Assembly (NCBI GenBank): GCA_020343555.1
Contig: CP070800.1
Coordinates: forward strand, 1,089,271 to 1,103,185
DNA: 13,915 nucleotides
Origin: Dehalococcoidales bacterium
GTDB taxonomy: Bacteria > Chloroflexota > Dehalococcoidia > Dehalococcoidales > UBA2162
Reading direction: 5' to 3'
Position numbers and translations under genes: made by a program. Below are positions 12,791 through 13,915 of the stretch, piece after piece (the first letter of the stretch is position 1; each line of letters opens with the position of its first letter). The notes below the pieces were generated by a model that saw nothing but the letters and a program-made list of their open reading frames with translations, had not been told where the DNA came from and searched no databases.

Positions 12791-13414
12791 ATGAGTGAAC
12801 AGTTGACGAATGCAGTTGCGGAGTTGAAAGAAGACGAAGCTATCCAGATGGTAAAGGACATGGTAGAGAAGGGTGAAGATGCCAACATGATCTTCGACTC
12901 TGCAAGGAAAGGCATGGAGGTGGTAGGGAAAAGATTCGCCGATGGCGAGTATTTTCTTCCAGAACTCATATATTCGGGCGAAATCTTTAAATCCATTTCC
13001 GAAATCGTCAAGCCGATAATGACGGCTGAATCTGGGGGAGAAAAAATCGGTAAAATTATCGTCGGTACCGTAGCTGGAGATATTCATGATATCGGTAAGG
13101 ATATCGTGGTATTCATGCTGGATATCAGCGGTTTCGAAGTTTACGACCTGGGAGTAGACGTACCGGTGCAGACTTTCGTTGATAAAATCAAAGAGACGGA
13201 AGCTCCTATTGTAGCTTTGAGTGGATTCCTGACCCTGGCTTTTGACGCCATGAAAGATACCTGTGATGCTATCGTATCAGCAGGTCTTCGTGACAAGGTT
13301 AAGATTATGATTGGTGGCGGCCAGATCGACGAAGAAATTAAGAAATATGCCGGCGCCGATGCATACGGCAGAGATGCTATGACGGCTGTTGCCCTGGCCA
13401 AGGAGTGGATATAG
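12791..13414 (+). CDS. Corrinoid (B12-binding) methyl-carrier protein, MttC/MtbC/MtaC family
   Basis: This 207-residue protein carries the methyl group on a cobamide between two methyltransferases in one-carbon metabolism. Residues 1-85 form the four-helix cap domain (QMVKDMVEKGEDANMIFDSARKGMEVVGKRF, then YFLPELIYSGEIFKS). Residues 87-205 form the Rossmann-like B12-binding domain. The cobalt-ligating motif is DIHDIG (97-102) with H99 as lower axial ligand, followed by SGFLTLA (144-150) and IGGGQID (174-180), the usual contacts for the nucleotide tail. Length and order match intact family members. AAGGAGGA is at 12773-12780. Upstream is a dead URO-D methyltransferase fragment, so the original partner is gone and a partner elsewhere must serve. 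The methyl donor (methanol, methylamine, glycine betaine, methoxylated aromatics or others) cannot be read from this gene. Confidence 0.93.
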   Translation: MSEQLTNAVAELKEDEAIQMVKDMVEKGEDANMIFDSARKGMEVVGKRFADGEYFLPELIYSGEIFKSISEIVKPIMTAESGGEKIGKIIVGTVAGDIHDIGKDIVVFMLDISGFEVYDLGVDVPVQTFVDKIKETEAPIVALSGFLTLAFDAMKDTCDAIVSAGLRDKVKIMIGGGQIDEEIKKYAGADAYGRDAMTAVALAKEWI

Positions 13415-13554
13415 GGTAAACGGCAGATAATCCGGAGAGGTTGTGTGGATTATTTTCATACGACCGCAGGTATTAACCTCTAACCTGATAAGGTATTTCC
13501 GGATATGCCTTTCCGTCGGACCCGATCTGTCGGTGATTCGAAAGAGATACTATG

Positions 13555-13615
13555 ACGGCGGATGAGCGTGGCCTGTTTCAAAATGAAACTCCAGACTACA
13601 CCATCCGTCGTTTTT
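13555..13615 (+). terminator. Large hairpin terminator downstream of the corrinoid gene
   Basis: ACGGCGGATG (13555-13564) pairs with CATCCGTCGT (13602-13611), with one G-U wobble, and a T5 run (13611-13615) follows directly. An inner hairpin GTTTC-AAAAT-GAAAC (13575-13589) sits in the loop. It lies 140 bp after the corrinoid stop. A weaker AT-rich stem with TTTT (ATAATCC 13427-13433 and GGATTAT 13447-13453) is immediately after the stop. The 13454-13554 stretch between them shows no gene. Confidence 0.65.
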
Positions 13616-13636
13616 CGTATGTTACCAAAGTAAAAA

Positions 13637-13753
13637 TTACTTACATATAATCCCGCACTTTACCTTCATATTATCAGTAATTTCTTCGGATGTTTTTAGA
13701 CCGGATGTATTATATAAAAGTGATAGCAGAGCTGCGTTAGCTGCCCTGGTCAT
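13637..13753 (-). CDS. Possible 38-residue protein or gene remnant
   Basis: A minus-strand frame from ATG 13753 to TAA 13637 encodes 38 residues with a protein-like composition: MTRAANAALLSLLYNTSG, then an acidic helix, and a C-terminus KCGIICK with two cysteines. The open frame extends about 13 codons upstream of the ATG without a start. No ribosome binding site is seen. I do not recognise it. It could be the tail of a decayed gene or chance. Confidence 0.2.
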   Translation of the reverse strand: MTRAANAALLSLLYNTSGLKTSEEITDNMKVKCGIICK

Positions 13754-13767
13754 TTCTATGTAAGAAA

Positions 13768-13880
13768 CAGTGATATCTAAAAGAAATTAGATATCCTGGT
13801 GGAAAATTAACAAGAGTAAAAAGCCGGAAAACGTACCGGCGTGATTGTGATCCGGAGTACCAGAACGACCGGTAACCGGA
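13768..13880 (+). promoter_or_regulatory. Structured leader of the gene starting at 13906
   Basis: Three hairpins follow each other. CAG-T-GATATCTAA (13768-13780) pairs with TTAGATATC-CTG (13787-13798), a 12-bp stem with one bulged T. GCCGG (13823-13827) pairs with CCGGC (13836-13840). TCCGG..TACC (13851-13861) pairs with GGTA.CCGGA (13871-13880). None is followed by a T-run, so they are not simple terminators. They fill the leader up to 25 nt before the next ATG. I recognise no known riboswitch class. Confidence 0.4.
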
Positions 13881-13905
13881 AAATTGAATAGAATGGAGTT
13901 ATACA

Positions 13906-13915
13906 ATGAGTAAGA
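13906..13915 (+). CDS. Start of a further gene (runs off the right edge)
   Basis: ATG at 13906 is followed by AGT AAG A (Met-Ser-Lys) up to the window end. TGGAG (13894-13898) lies 7 nt before it, a good ribosome binding site, and a long structured leader precedes it. Given the corrinoid gene upstream, a methyltransferase partner would be a natural guess, but three residues cannot show it. Confidence 0.45.

Noticed and set aside
12392..13087. 231-residue minus-strand frame opposite the corrinoid gene
   Set aside because: It is antisense to a well-conserved corrinoid protein, rich in Phe/Tyr/Ile as expected from a shadow frame, and has no ribosome binding site.

Overview
The window most resembles an anaerobic bacterium of the Chloroflexota, class Dehalococcoidia. 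This is an inference from gene content: a DUF5679-type mini zinc ribbon, toroid-fold proteins that start with a WLLEESDPGVRYLALRD-type motif, a corrinoid protein beside a remnant of a uroporphyrinogen-decarboxylase-family methyltransferase, and SDR enzymes. No rRNA, tRNA or marker gene is present to prove it. Base composition is moderate and ribosome binding sites are mostly good GGAG types.

Left block (1-5955, all minus strand). Reading in the direction of transcription, a promoter near 6180-6208 drives a roughly 220-nt leader and two tandem, about 72% identical GNAT acetyltransferases (5955-5401 and 5397-4852). An ABC-F ATPase (4696-2723) follows, then a GlcD-type FAD-linked oxidase 16 bp downstream (2706-1300). 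Last come two tandem toroid-fold paralogues (1235-201, and 178 running off the window edge). The leader ahead of the acetyltransferases has four copies of one CCCGGG-containing half-stem, which can pair in mutually exclusive ways. It looks like an attenuator.

Middle block. Positions 6176-6550 hold a cluster of short palindromic interspersed repeats, apparently nested. An SDR gene (6640-7617, plus) follows behind a TTGACA promoter. A convergent 46-residue zinc-ribbon protein (7840-7700, minus) shares a hairpin terminator with it. Divergent from that small gene is a META-domain lipoprotein (8023-8460, plus), whose stop overlaps the stop of a convergent sensor kinase.

Two-component block (8453-12027, minus). 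A secreted protein made of three repeats of about 114 residues lies upstream of a PhoB/OmpR-type response regulator and its PhoR-like kinase, which are translationally coupled by an ATGA overlap. A hairpin terminator separates the secreted protein from the pair. An 11-bp-period direct repeat in the promoter region of the secreted protein is a plausible OmpR-family operator.

Right block (12181-13915, plus). An inverted-repeat element abuts a 5'-truncated and stop-interrupted URO-D-family methyltransferase remnant. After it come a good promoter, an intact corrinoid (B12-binding) protein, a hairpin terminator, and a roughly 300-nt region with strong hairpins leading to a gene that starts at 13906. 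This is part of a one-carbon methyl-transfer locus.

The strongest oddity is the SDR. An ungapped alignment to E. coli FabG as I recall it shows the catalytic-tetrad Asn replaced by Lys and the tetrad Lys replaced by Asn, an apparent reciprocal swap.
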